The notes beneath the pieces were generated by a model. That model was not told the DNA's origin. It searched no databases and worked only from the letters and a program-made list of their open reading frames with translations. Positions 44,186-52,062 of a stretch of DNA of 64,000 nt are shown piece after piece. Origin of the DNA: an uncultured Lachnospiraceae bacterium (GTDB lineage: Bacteria > Bacillota > Clostridia > Lachnospirales > Lachnospiraceae); contig UQWA01000011.1 in the NCBI GenBank assembly GCA_900544685.1, positions 21,272 to 85,271 of the forward strand, in the 5' to 3' direction. The translations under genes were made by a program, and so were the position numbers. Each line of letters opens with the position of its first letter. Positions within the stretch are counted from its first letter, which is position 1.

Positions 44186-45055
44186 ATGTCAAACCATATC
44201 ACAGGACACACCGGATTATTATGTTTACTTGGAAGTCCGGTTGCACACAGCGTATCTCCGGAGATGCACAATGAAGCATGCAACCAGTTAGGACTTGATT
44301 ATACATATCTGGCTTTTGACGTACCGGAAGATCAGATGCCAAAAGCAGTAGAGGGACTTCGAACCATGGGAGTAAGAGGATGGAATATTACCATGCCGGG
44401 AAAGAATATTATGTGCAGACTGGCTGATAAGGTGTCTCCTGCATCTGAGATCTCAGGAGCATGTAATACCATCGTGAATGACAATGGGGTACTGACTGCT
44501 TACACAACAGATGGTGTAGGATTTATGAGAGCCGTAGCTGAAAATAATGTAGAGATTATCGGCAAGAAGATGACACTTCTCGGTGCAGGCGGTGCAGCAA
44601 CAGCCATTCTGGTACAGGCTGCTCTGGATGGCGTAGCTGAGATCAATGTCTTCAATGTCAGAGATGCATTCTGGGGAAGAGCAGAAGAGATTGTAGCGAA
44701 GTTAAACGAACGTACCGAATGTAAAGTAACCCTTCATGACTATGAAGATCCGGAAGTACTGCGTGCATCGATTCAGGACAGCACCATTCTGGTAAACGGA
44801 ACATCTGTAGGTATGGCACCAAACACAGACCGTACCATTATCACAGATACCAGTATGTTCCACAAGGATCTGTTTGTATTTGATGTCATCTATAATCCAC
44901 AGGAGACACGTCTCCTGCGTGAAGCCAGAGAAGCTGGCTGTAAGACAGCCAATGGTATGTACATGCTGTTATATCAGGGAGCAGCGTCCTTCAAGCTGTG
45001 GACAGGACAGGACATGCCAGTCGAGATCATAAAAGAAAAATATTTTTCAAAATAG
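44186..45055 (+). CDS. aroE: Shikimate/quinate dehydrogenase paralogue 2
   Basis: 289 residues, AroE family. The Ser pair is in HSVSPEMHN, the Lys in TMPGKN, the Asp in YTTDGVGF, and the nucleotide loop in GAGGAATAIL followed by VFNVRDAFWG. Like its neighbour it lacks the NRT/NRS motif of NADP enzymes. It differs from paralogue 1 around the substrate pocket (GSPVAHS against AYPIRHS), so the two may act on quinate and shikimate, or on reduced products. The frame is open 27 codons upstream, but the ATG at 44186 has AAAGGAA and starts the shared ITGHT block. It has its own promoter. Confidence 0.91.
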   Translation: MSNHITGHTGLLCLLGSPVAHSVSPEMHNEACNQLGLDYTYLAFDVPEDQMPKAVEGLRTMGVRGWNITMPGKNIMCRLADKVSPASEISGACNTIVNDNGVLTAYTTDGVGFMRAVAENNVEIIGKKMTLLGAGGAATAILVQAALDGVAEINVFNVRDAFWGRAEEIVAKLNERTECKVTLHDYEDPEVLRASIQDSTILVNGTSVGMAPNTDRTIITDTSMFHKDLFVFDVIYNPQETRLLREAREAGCKTANGMYMLLYQGAASFKLWTGQDMPVEIIKEKYFSK

Positions 45056-45067
45056 AGAATATCCTAC

Positions 45068-45096
45068 TTGACAAATATGTTTTTATAAGATAAAAT
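45068..45096 (+). promoter_or_regulatory. Strong promoter of the DUF2325 gene
   Basis: A consensus TTGACA at 45068-45073 and TAAAAT at 45091-45096 are 17 bases apart. Transcription would begin near 45103, leaving a structured leader of about 113 bases. Confidence 0.75.
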
Positions 45097-45133
45097 TACA
45101 CTAATTCGAGTTAGAATAAACTAATGAAATCAT

Positions 45134-45170
45134 AAACCTTCCCCTCAGGGTACTTTGGCGGGAAGGTTTT
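45134..45170 (+). terminator. Terminator-like hairpin in the DUF2325 leader
   Basis: AAACCTTCCC (45134-45143) pairs with GGGAAGGTTT (45160-45169), then TTCT. It ends the aroE transcript and may also attenuate the transcript from the promoter at 45068. Flanking TTAG/CTAA repeats, including GTTAG-N6-CTAAC at 45184-45199 just before the ribosome binding site, could form alternative structures. Confidence 0.6.
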
Positions 45171-45215
45171 CTAAAAACAGATAGTTAGCAAAAACTAACC
45201 AAAAGGAGTGCAAAT

Positions 45216-45509
45216 ATGAGTATCGTAATTATTGGCGGAAATGAATGTATGGAATGTCGTTATCGTGAGATCTGCAAGAAAAATGGATATAAGGCAAAGG
45301 TATTTACCAAAGAAAAAGGAGCAATCCGTAAAAAACTGGGATGTCCGGATTTGATGGTGTTGTTCACCAATACGGTATCTCATAAGATGGTCAACAGTGC
45401 TACACAGGAAGCTAAGAGAATGGAGATACCGATTCTCCACATTCACAGCAGCAGTTCCGCAGCACTTCAGCAGGGATTGGAAGAATATGCAGCAAATGCA
45501 ACCGTATAA
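45216..45509 (+). CDS. DUF2325 domain protein
   Basis: A 97-residue cytosolic protein of the DUF2325 family, function unknown. It starts with a hydrophobic strand MSIVIIGGNE and has CMECRYREICKKNG near the N terminus, giving three closely spaced Cys that could bind metal or act in redox sensing. A further block HIHSSSSAALQQGL near the C terminus is typical of the family. AAGGAG precedes the ATG. It is monocistronic. Confidence 0.82.
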   Translation: MSIVIIGGNECMECRYREICKKNGYKAKVFTKEKGAIRKKLGCPDLMVLFTNTVSHKMVNSATQEAKRMEIPILHIHSSSSAALQQGLEEYAANATV

Positions 45510-45529
45510 AAAGAACCATAACTATAAAA

Positions 45530-45567
45530 AAGTAGCTGATCTTTTAATGATTAGCTGCTTTTTTTCC
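45530..45567 (+). terminator. Intrinsic terminator after the DUF2325 gene
   Basis: A stem of about 12 bp (45531-45542 with 45550-45561) is followed by a run of seven T residues. Confidence 0.85.
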
Positions 45568-45625
45568 CGTTTCTATGTTATACTGATACCAATATATTCA
45601 CATCAGAAAAGGATGATCGTATAAA

Positions 45626-46408
45626 ATGAAGAAATTAATATCATGGAATGTAAACGGTCTTCGTGCCTGTGTACAGAAGGGGTTTATCGAATATTTTAAG
45701 AAAGCAGATGCGGATATTTTCTGCATTCAGGAGAGCAAATTACAGGAAGGACAGATTGATTTTGCACCGGAAGGGTATTACGCTTACTGGAATTATGCAG
45801 AAAAGAAGGGATATTCAGGAACCGCAGTTTTTACCAGAGAGAAACCATTATCTGTAACTTATGGAATTGGAGTTGAAGAACATGATCATGAAGGCAGAGT
45901 GATCACGCTGGAGTTTGATAATTTTTATATGGTGACGGTCTATACACCGAATTCCCAGAATGAACTGGCCAGACTATCGTACCGCATGAAATGGGAAGAT
46001 GATTTTCTGGCTTATTTAAAAAATCTGGAAAAGACGAAACCGGTTATTTTCTGCGGAGATCTGAATGTGGCTCACAAAGAAATTGATCTGAAAAATCCAA
46101 AAACCAATCGGAAAAATGCCGGATTTACAGATGAAGAAAGAGAAAAGTTCACGAATGTAGTTAATGCCGGATTTATCGATACCTATCGCTATTTTTATCC
46201 AGATCAGGAAGGCGTCTATTCCTGGTGGTCCTATCGATTCAAGGCAAGAGAGAAGAACGCCGGATGGCGTATTGACTATTTCTGTGTATCCGAAAGCCTG
46301 AGAGACAGATTGAAGGGAGCAGCGATCCACACAGAGGTCTTTGGTTCTGATCACTGCCCGGTGGAACTGGATATTGAGTTTAAAGCAGGCGAAATACCTG
46401 TTCAGTAG
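45626..46408 (+). CDS. xth: Exodeoxyribonuclease III
   Basis: 260-residue AP endonuclease/3'-exonuclease used in base-excision repair. The active site is visible in SWNVNGLRA, the metal-binding Glu in [23 protein letters not shown] and the final [11 protein letters not shown]. Length is typical. The last 29 bases overlap, in the opposite orientation, the 3' end of the glycerate kinase gene. Confidence 0.96.
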   Translation: MKKLISWNVNGLRACVQKGFIEYFKKADADIFCIQESKLQEGQIDFAPEGYYAYWNYAEKKGYSGTAVFTREKPLSVTYGIGVEEHDHEGRVITLEFDNFYMVTVYTPNSQNELARLSYRMKWEDDFLAYLKNLEKTKPVIFCGDLNVAHKEIDLKNPKTNRKNAGFTDEEREKFTNVVNAGFIDTYRYFYPDQEGVYSWWSYRFKAREKNAGWRIDYFCVSESLRDRLKGAAIHTEVFGSDHCPVELDIEFKAGEIPVQ

Positions 46409-47507
46409 TTGCAGTTATATTTGCTTTTGCATTGACTGGATCCATGGCTTCTGCAAGAGTGCAGACGTTTCGCAGGATCGGGAAGAACGCATCAATTCCC
46501 TCTTTATTACAGGCGGAAGCTTCTTTTGTAACACTTCCGGCAAATGCAATCACCTTTGCATGGTATTTCTTGGCAAGTCTGGCAACGCCTACAGGAGCTT
46601 TTCCCATGGCAGTCTGGAAATCCAGACGTCCCTCACCGGTAACTACAACATCGGCATCGGAAAGTTCCTGTTCCAGTCCAACGGCATTCAGAATCAGTTC
46701 AATGCCAGGTATCAGAGCTGCACCGATATAGGAGAGGAATGCGAAACCAAGCCCTCCGGCAGCACCGGCTCCAGGGGTATCACGATAATCATTTCCTAGT
46801 GTCTTCGATGTGACGCTGGCGAAATGTGCCATATCTTTATCTAACTGTTTCTTCCTATCTTCAGTTACCCCCTTTTGCAGACCATACACATAAGTGGAGC
46901 CATTTTCACCACAAAGTGGATTATTTACATCACAGGCAACCTGAATCTGGCATTCTTTTAAAAGTGGATTCAAGCCGGAAATATCAATTTGTGTAACTTT
47001 TGCCAGAGCCTGTCCGCCTTCTCCGACATCTTCCCCATTTTCATCCAGAAAATGTACACCAAGTGCCTTTAACATTCCGATACCGCCGTCATTGGTGGCA
47101 CTTCCACCGATACCAATGATGAAATTGCGGCATCCTTTCTGGAGAGCGTCGTTCATCATTTCACCGACACCGTAGCTGGTGGCAAGGAGAGGATTCTTCT
47201 CTTCAGCTGGGACGAGTGTGATACCAGCGGCGGATGCCATTTCCATAACAGCGGTGTGACTGTCTGCAAGATATCCATAATAAGCGTCAACCGGGCTGTG
47301 CATCGGACCTGTAACAGTCAGATCTATTCGCTTCCCGTTCATACCTTCAATCAGGGCATCTGTCGTGCCTTCACCGCCGTCAGCAAGTGGCTTTACAATC
47401 ACTTCCGCGTCTGGTTTTGCGGCAAGAACGCCATCTCTGATCGCCATACCGGCTTCTATAGAACTTAAACTTCCTTTTAACGAATCAATTGCTACGACAA
47501 CTTTCAT
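46380..47507 (-). CDS. Glycerate kinase (GarK/GlxK type)
   Basis: 375 residues of the bacterial glycerate kinase family, making 2- or 3-phosphoglycerate from glycerate. It begins with the characteristic [10 protein letters not shown] and has [20 protein letters not shown] and the C-terminal [22 protein letters not shown] lies upstream of the ATG. It is monocistronic, and its end overlaps xth tail to tail. Confidence 0.94.
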   Translation of the reverse strand: MKVVVAIDSLKGSLSSIEAGMAIRDGVLAAKPDAEVIVKPLADGGEGTTDALIEGMNGKRIDLTVTGPMHSPVDAYYGYLADSHTAVMEMASAAGITLVPAEEKNPLLATSYGVGEMMNDALQKGCRNFIIGIGGSATNDGGIGMLKALGVHFLDENGEDVGEGGQALAKVTQIDISGLNPLLKECQIQVACDVNNPLCGENGSTYVYGLQKGVTEDRKKQLDKDMAHFASVTSKTLGNDYRDTPGAGAAGGLGFAFLSYIGAALIPGIELILNAVGLEQELSDADVVVTGEGRLDFQTAMGKAPVGVARLAKKYHAKVIAFAGSVTKEASACNKEGIDAFFPILRNVCTLAEAMDPVNAKANITATTEQVFRLL

Positions 47508-47566
47508 ATGAAAACCTCCTCAGTATTTCTTTTATTATAACGAAATAGTGTTTATGATGAAATAAG

Positions 47567-47740
47567 AAATTATATTTGCACAGGTACTTTTTCTGTGTTA
47601 CATTCCGTGTAATTAGATCGTGTTATACAAATTGTGCATGGGATGGGGTGAGCAAAATAACAGATAAAAAGATATACTATCATCTTCCAGGATTATTTGA
47701 ATTTTATGAGCTGTATCTTTTTTAAACCAATGGAGACGGG
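47567..47740 (+). pseudogene. Internally deleted duplicate of the U32-like gene at 51128
   Basis: This stretch repeats the promoter and first 20 or so codons of the gene at 51128-52039, then jumps to its last two codons and about 15 bases beyond. The duplicate promoter is TTGCAC (47576-47581), 17 bases, TACATT (47599-47604), over the palindrome TTACATTCCGTGTAA. The surviving frame, GTG at 47648 to TAA at 47725, is still open and would give a 25-residue peptide whose first 23 residues match the parent start and whose last two, Leu-Phe, match the parent end. About 830 bases are missing. It is most likely a dead remnant. Confidence 0.8.
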
Positions 47741-47778
47741 AAAAGAAACTTGTCTTTGTGAGGATTTCTGGTACAGTT

Positions 47779-48960
47779 TTATAAACTTAGAATTTCTTTT
47801 AGACCCTGGATTGCAAAATCTAATTCATCCTCAGTGTTTTCCGGTCCAAAGGAGAAACGGATTGTTCCGGCAGGATAAGTACCAAGTGTCTTATGCGCAT
47901 TCGGCGCACAGTGCAGTCCCACCCTGGTCATAACCCCGTATTTACTATCCAGCTGCCATGCCACCTGGGACATATCAATTTCCGGTGTCTGAATGGAAAC
48001 TACGGCATTGCGGTCAGTGAGATCCCTTTTGCCAATGATACGGATGCGCCTGCCGGTATCATCTAATGCCAGCAGTTGTTCAAGAAAATAACCGGTAAGG
48101 GACAGTTCTCTTTCATAGAGAGACTGCATCGGTGATTCAGCCACCTGTGGCTGTGCATTCAGAAATAGCAGCGCCTTATGCAGTCCGTAAATTCCAGGTA
48201 GATTGGGCGTTCCCGATTCAAACCGATCCGGCAGAAAATTCGGAATCTCCTCTGTATGGGACACACTTCCCGTGCCACCCGAAATCAACGGATCCATCTG
48301 CTCTGCCAGCTCCTGGCATACCAGAAAACCGCCTGTCCCCTGCGGTCCTCGAAGCCCTTTATGTCCGGTAAAAGCCAGTGCATCAATATGCATTCTTTCC
48401 ATGTCAACAGGCACAATTCCGGCCGTCTGTGCGGAATCCACAATAAAATAAAGATGATGCCGCTGGCAGATTTCACCGAGTGCGTCAAGGGGCATTCTGG
48501 TTCCGCAGACATTAGAAGCATGCAAAGTAACGATCGCCTTAGTTTGGGGCCGGATCATGCCTTCTACTTCCTCCAGAATCATAGAACCATCCTCACGGCA
48601 GGGAATCCGGTCAAATGAAATCCCCTTAGAAGCCAGCTGCACGACTGGCCGCATAACTGCATTATGCTCCATTGCTGACACCAGAATGTGATCCCCTGAT
48701 CTCAGAAATCCCTTCAAAATGAAATTGAGACTGGTGGTAACATTCGGTGTGAAAATCACATTTTTGCACTTGGAAAAGTGGAAAAGTTCTGCCAGAAGCT
48801 GGCGTGTCTCATAGATTACTTCCTCCGCAGAGTAAGCACTGGAATAGGTTCCACGGTTCACATTCACTCCGTTCATAGTCAGATAATCCATCATAGCCTG
48901 CGCCACACCTGGAGCTTTGGGAAAAGAGGTGCTGGCCTGGTCGAGGTAAATTCGATTCAT
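47779..48960 (-). CDS. Cysteine desulfurase family protein (EF2568-type)
   Basis: 393-residue class V aminotransferase, PLP enzyme. The PLP Lys is Lys201 in FTGHKGLRGPQG and the catalytic Cys is Cys351 in GLHCAPNAHKTLG. It belongs with the cysteine desulfurase-like group often found next to selenium genes, delivering sulfur or selenium from (seleno)cysteine. It is divergent from yedE, tusA and DUF3343 genes, which supports that reading. The frame is open 13 codons upstream, but the ATG at 48960 has AAAGGA and starts the conserved NRIYLDQASTS. Confidence 0.9.
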   Translation of the reverse strand: MNRIYLDQASTSFPKAPGVAQAMMDYLTMNGVNVNRGTYSSAYSAEEVIYETRQLLAELFHFSKCKNVIFTPNVTTSLNFILKGFLRSGDHILVSAMEHNAVMRPVVQLASKGISFDRIPCREDGSMILEEVEGMIRPQTKAIVTLHASNVCGTRMPLDALGEICQRHHLYFIVDSAQTAGIVPVDMERMHIDALAFTGHKGLRGPQGTGGFLVCQELAEQMDPLISGGTGSVSHTEEIPNFLPDRFESGTPNLPGIYGLHKALLFLNAQPQVAESPMQSLYERELSLTGYFLEQLLALDDTGRRIRIIGKRDLTDRNAVVSIQTPEIDMSQVAWQLDSKYGVMTRVGLHCAPNAHKTLGTYPAGTIRFSFGPENTEDELDFAIQGLKEILSL

Positions 48961-49120
48961 AGTCAGATCCTTTCTTAGGTTTCGTAATATGAAAATCATA
49001 TCACAATTTATAGAAAATATCTATAAATACTGAAAACAGTCTTGTATATTCAATTAGAGTTTTCTGACAAAAAATGCTAAAATAAAAAAAGGTTTGACAG
49101 TTATTTAAGGAGGGAAGAGT

Positions 49121-50200
49121 ATGAAAGAAACATTGTCAAAGAAAGAAACACCATTCATCGTTGGGGCAGGCATCATCATCGGAATCATTGCAGTAGCACT
49201 GGTATACTTCGGAAACCCTGCAAACATGGGGTTCTGCATCGCCTGTTTCCTGCGTGATACCACTGGTGCACTGGGATTCCACAGCGCAGCAGCGGTACAG
49301 TATATCCGTCCGGAAATCGTAGGTCTGGTACTTGGCTCCTGCATTCTGGCACTTGCAACTAAGGAGTTCAAGCCAAGAGGCGGCTCCGCACCTGTCAGCC
49401 GTTTCGTGATCGGGATGTTCGTTATGATCGGCTGCCTGATGTTCCTTGGCTGCCCGTTCCGTATGATTCTTCGTCTGGCAGGCGGTGATTTCAACGCTAT
49501 CTTTGGTCTGATTGGATTCATTGCAGGAATTCTTGCAGGTGTATTTTTCCTGAAAAAAGGATACACTCTGAAACGTTCTTACAAAATGCAGCCAGTCGAG
49601 GGCGGCATTTTCCCGATAGTGGAAATCGGAATCCTTGTGCTTCTTATTGCTGCACCTGCATTTATCCACTTCACAGAAGTTGACGGTGGTCCTGGTGCAA
49701 AACACGCTGCAATCGTTATCTCCCTGATCGCAGGACTTCTGGTAGGGGCACTGGCACAGAGAACCCGCCTTTGCATGGTTGGCGGAATTCGTGATGTAGT
49801 TCTTTTCGGAGAGTGGAAGCTGCTTCTGGGATTTATTGCAATCCTGGTAAGTGCATTTATTGGAAATATGATTCTTGGATATTTCAACCCTGGATTTGCA
49901 GGTCAGCCGATTGCACACACAGATGGTCTCTGGAATGCACTTGGAATGGCGCTTGCCGGATTTGGCTGCGTTCTTCTTGGGGGCTGTCCTCTTCGTCAGC
50001 TGGTACTGGCAGGTGAGGGAAATACAGACTCTGCAATTACCGTATTTGGTCTGATGGCAGGTGCGGCTGTGGCACACAACTTCGGACTTGCTTCCTCAGG
50101 CGAGGGCCCTACTGCAAATGGAAAAATTGCAGTAATCATTGGATTTGTAGTGCTGATTGTGATTGCAACTGTGAATTCTGTGAGGAAGAGCGAAGCGTAA
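49121..50200 (+). CDS. yedE: YedE-family selenium/sulfur membrane transporter
   Basis: 359-residue membrane protein with about ten helices arranged as two repeats of the YeeE/YedE sulfur-transport fold. Conserved Cys sites lie in MGFCIACFLRD, LGCPFRM, RLCMVGG and LGGCPLRQL. Family members import thiosulfate or selenium compounds; this longer form is linked to selenium metabolism through neighbours like those here. GGAGGG precedes the ATG, and tusA follows after 21 bases. Confidence 0.9.
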   Translation: MKETLSKKETPFIVGAGIIIGIIAVALVYFGNPANMGFCIACFLRDTTGALGFHSAAAVQYIRPEIVGLVLGSCILALATKEFKPRGGSAPVSRFVIGMFVMIGCLMFLGCPFRMILRLAGGDFNAIFGLIGFIAGILAGVFFLKKGYTLKRSYKMQPVEGGIFPIVEIGILVLLIAAPAFIHFTEVDGGPGAKHAAIVISLIAGLLVGALAQRTRLCMVGGIRDVVLFGEWKLLLGFIAILVSAFIGNMILGYFNPGFAGQPIAHTDGLWNALGMALAGFGCVLLGGCPLRQLVLAGEGNTDSAITVFGLMAGAAVAHNFGLASSGEGPTANGKIAVIIGFVVLIVIATVNSVRKSEA

Positions 50201-50221
50201 AGAGAAAGGAGATTTAACCTT

Positions 50222-50428
50222 ATGAAAACAATCGATGCAAGAGGACTTTCCTGTCCGGAACCGGTGATCCGTACCAAGAATGCGCTGGCATCCGGCGAGA
50301 AAGCTTATACTGTAATGGTAGATAACGTAACTGCCAGAGAGAATGTTTCACGTTTTGCCCTGCATCAGGGATATCAGGTATCTGTGAAAGAGGACGGCGA
50401 AGATTTCATCCTCACTCTGGAGAAATAA
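50222..50428 (+). CDS. TusA/SirA-like sulfur carrier (YedF N-terminal type)
   Basis: A 68-residue protein with the TusA signature DARGLSCPEPV; Cys11 in the CPxP motif would carry persulfide or perselenide. In selenium gene clusters this domain occurs alone or as the N-terminal part of YedF; here it is alone. Its stop codon overlaps the next start (TAATG). Confidence 0.92.
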   Translation: MKTIDARGLSCPEPVIRTKNALASGEKAYTVMVDNVTARENVSRFALHQGYQVSVKEDGEDFILTLEK

Positions 50429-50670
50429 TGGGTAACTACATAGCCACATTTTTTTCCCATTTCGGGGCAATGGTGTTTAAGAAAAAATGTGATGGGGAAG
50501 GTTATCCGGCTGTTATCATGCCGGTGCCAAGGTCTTTAAGCTCTTCCTGCGGAACCTGCGTAAAATTCACCGGCTCCCCGGAAACAGCAAAAAACTGGCA
50601 CTCCGATGAACTGGAGCAGCTGGCAGAAATACTCGAAGACGGGAGCTTTCGGGTGATATGGCATAGTTAG
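50428..50670 (+). CDS. DUF3343 putative Se/S carrier-like protein
   Basis: An 80-residue protein with the DUF3343 core: VMPVPRSLSSSCGTCVKF, including a CxxC pair, which resembles the second half of YedF-like proteins. The family is associated with selenium or sulfur trafficking, though the chemistry is unknown. It is coupled to the TusA-like gene by a one-base overlap and ends at a terminator. Confidence 0.85.
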   Translation: MGNYIATFFSHFGAMVFKKKCDGEGYPAVIMPVPRSLSSSCGTCVKFTGSPETAKNWHSDELEQLAEILEDGSFRVIWHS

Positions 50671-50680
50671 AATGTGAAAG

Positions 50681-50738
50681 AGAACTGGTAAAATTATTGT
50701 GAGATTTGCGCACAGTGATAAAGCCAGTTCTTTTTTTA
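50681..50738 (+). terminator. Terminator after the selenium-type operon
   Basis: AGAACTGG (50681-50688) pairs with CCAGTTCT (50724-50731) and is followed by T residues to 50737. The long loop contains a second small hairpin. Confidence 0.7.
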
Positions 50739-50846
50739 CTTTATAAGAAAGCGGAGTCTGTCTGGTACCGATGCCGCATTTCAATCAGTTCACCATCTCA
50801 CTTTTATTTCGTGTTATAATGTGTTATCAGATTTTTTGGCCTTGGC

Positions 50847-50948
50847 ATGTATCTGGGAGTTATGATGGGGGAGAGCGTCGGCCCTGCAATCGATGCACTG
50901 AGAAAAAATAAGAAATCAGAGGAGCATAGAGGGAATGATGAGGAGTAA
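50847..50948 (+). CDS. Possible small protein with Gly-rich helix
   Basis: A 33-codon frame from ATG 50847 reading MYLGVMMGESVG followed by a charged tail (KNKKSEEHRGNDEE). The small-residue-rich hydrophobic start resembles short membrane peptides with glycine zippers, and the frame continues upstream without a start, so it could also be the tail of a decayed gene. No clear ribosome binding site was found. Confidence 0.25.
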   Translation: MYLGVMMGESVGPAIDALRKNKKSEEHRGNDEE

Positions 50949-51045
50949 TGTACTTCGCAAATACAGGACATCGCTTCTGTTAATTTTGCTGTTTGAGACA
51001 GTGGCACTCACATTATTAGAAATGATAGACAGTCTCATTCTCTAA
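50935..51045 (+). CDS. Possible single-helix small membrane protein
   Basis: A 36-codon frame overlapping the previous one by 14 bases. It has a basic start (MMRSNVLRKYR) and one hydrophobic segment, TSLLLILLFETVALTLL, ending at the start of the duplicated promoter region. GGAG lies ten bases before the ATG. It may be a real small membrane protein or a gene fragment; I cannot decide. Confidence 0.3.
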   Translation: MMRSNVLRKYRTSLLLILLFETVALTLLEMIDSLIL

Positions 51046-51053
51046 AATTATAT

Positions 51054-51090
51054 TTGCACAGGTGCTGTTTCTATGTTACATTCAGTGTAA
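51054..51090 (+). promoter_or_regulatory. Promoter with palindrome for the U32-like gene
   Basis: TTGCAC at 51054-51059 and TACATT at 51077-51082 are 17 bases apart; TTACA-ttcag-TGTAA at 51076-51090 overlaps the -10. Both promoter and palindrome are kept in the duplicate at 47576-47612, with changes only in spacer bases. Confidence 0.6.
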
Positions 51091-51127
51091 TTAGATTGCA
51101 TTCTTGAAGAATTGTGCAAAGGATGGG

Positions 51128-52039
51128 GTGAGTAAAATAACAGATAAAAAGGTATACTATCATCTTCCAGGATTATTTGAATTTTATGAACTTTATCGAG
51201 TCTTTCTGCCAGTATTCCGAGAGCACAGGGAATACTTTTATGACTGGTGCGAGATTGGGTCGATATACGGAGCACCATCTGACTGTATCTGGGGTGGAGG
51301 ACGTACCTCGTTTGGAGATGCAGATCCACAAAAAGTGCTGGCATTAATGCAGGAATATAAGATATCTGCCAGACTGACATTTAGCAATTCACTTTTGAGG
51401 AAGGAACATCTGCAGGATCGGAAATGCAATGCATTATGTGAATTGTTTGAAAAACAAATGGAAGTAGAAAATGGAGTGATTCTTCATTCTGAGTTGTTAT
51501 TAGATTATTTGCAGAATACCTATCCGAACTTTTATCTTGTCTCTTCGACAACAAAAGTCCTGACAGATTTTCAACGGTTTCTTGAGGAAGTGAATCGGGA
51601 AGAATTCCGCTATGTCGTACCGGATTTTCGCCTGAACAAAATGTTTGACAAATTGAATCCGATGAGTGACAGCCAGAAAGAAAAAGTGGAATTTCTGTGT
51701 AATGAATGCTGCTGGTTTGGCTGCAAAGACAGAAAAGCCTGTTATGAATCTGTCAGCCGGAAAAATCTGGGAGAAAGCTGCCAGGAACATAATTGCCATG
51801 CACCTGGGGCAGAAGGCGGATATCTGTTTTCCAAAGCAATGACGAATCCGGGATTTATCAGTGCGACAGACATCAAAGACGTGTATCGGCCGATGGGATT
51901 TTCTAATTTTAAGATCGAAGGCCGGGGACTGGGAAGCGCACTGATTCTGGAATTCCTGTTATATTATATGACCAGACCGGAATATCAGATACACGTCAGG
52001 GAAAAAATCTACCTGGATAATATGCTGGATCTTTTTTAA
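51128..52039 (+). CDS. Cys-rich U32-like protein of unknown function
   Basis: 303 residues from the GTG at 51128 (a TTG at 51104 is less well supported). I do not recognise the exact family. The C-terminal GFSNFKIEGRGLG resembles the FKIEGR motif of U32 peptidase-like proteins, and a preceding cluster with Cys in NECCWFGCKDRKACYES and SCQEHNCHAP could bind an iron-sulfur cluster, as in U32 proteins UbiU/UbiV and TrhP. The N-terminal half has FYDWCEIGSIYGAPSDCIWGGGR. So a U32-like Fe-S protein is the best guess. A deleted copy of the gene lies 3.4 kb upstream, and a nitroreductase follows after 23 bases. Confidence 0.7.
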   Translation: MSKITDKKVYYHLPGLFEFYELYRVFLPVFREHREYFYDWCEIGSIYGAPSDCIWGGGRTSFGDADPQKVLALMQEYKISARLTFSNSLLRKEHLQDRKCNALCELFEKQMEVENGVILHSELLLDYLQNTYPNFYLVSSTTKVLTDFQRFLEEVNREEFRYVVPDFRLNKMFDKLNPMSDSQKEKVEFLCNECCWFGCKDRKACYESVSRKNLGESCQEHNCHAPGAEGGYLFSKAMTNPGFISATDIKDVYRPMGFSNFKIEGRGLGSALILEFLLYYMTRPEYQIHVREKIYLDNMLDLF

Positions 52040-52062
52040 CACCAATGAGAGGAGAACTGGAT

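Noticed and set aside
47598..47612. TTACAT here as another Pho box
   Set aside because: It is a single copy inside the palindrome TTACATTCCGTGTAA and lacks the 11-base repeat seen at the two true Pho sites.
49136..50077. Long minus-strand frame of 313 codons opposite yedE
   Set aside because: Its translation is rich in Cys, His and Arg without hydrophobic or domain pattern, and mirrors the transporter codons; yedE has the ribosome binding site and the family motifs.
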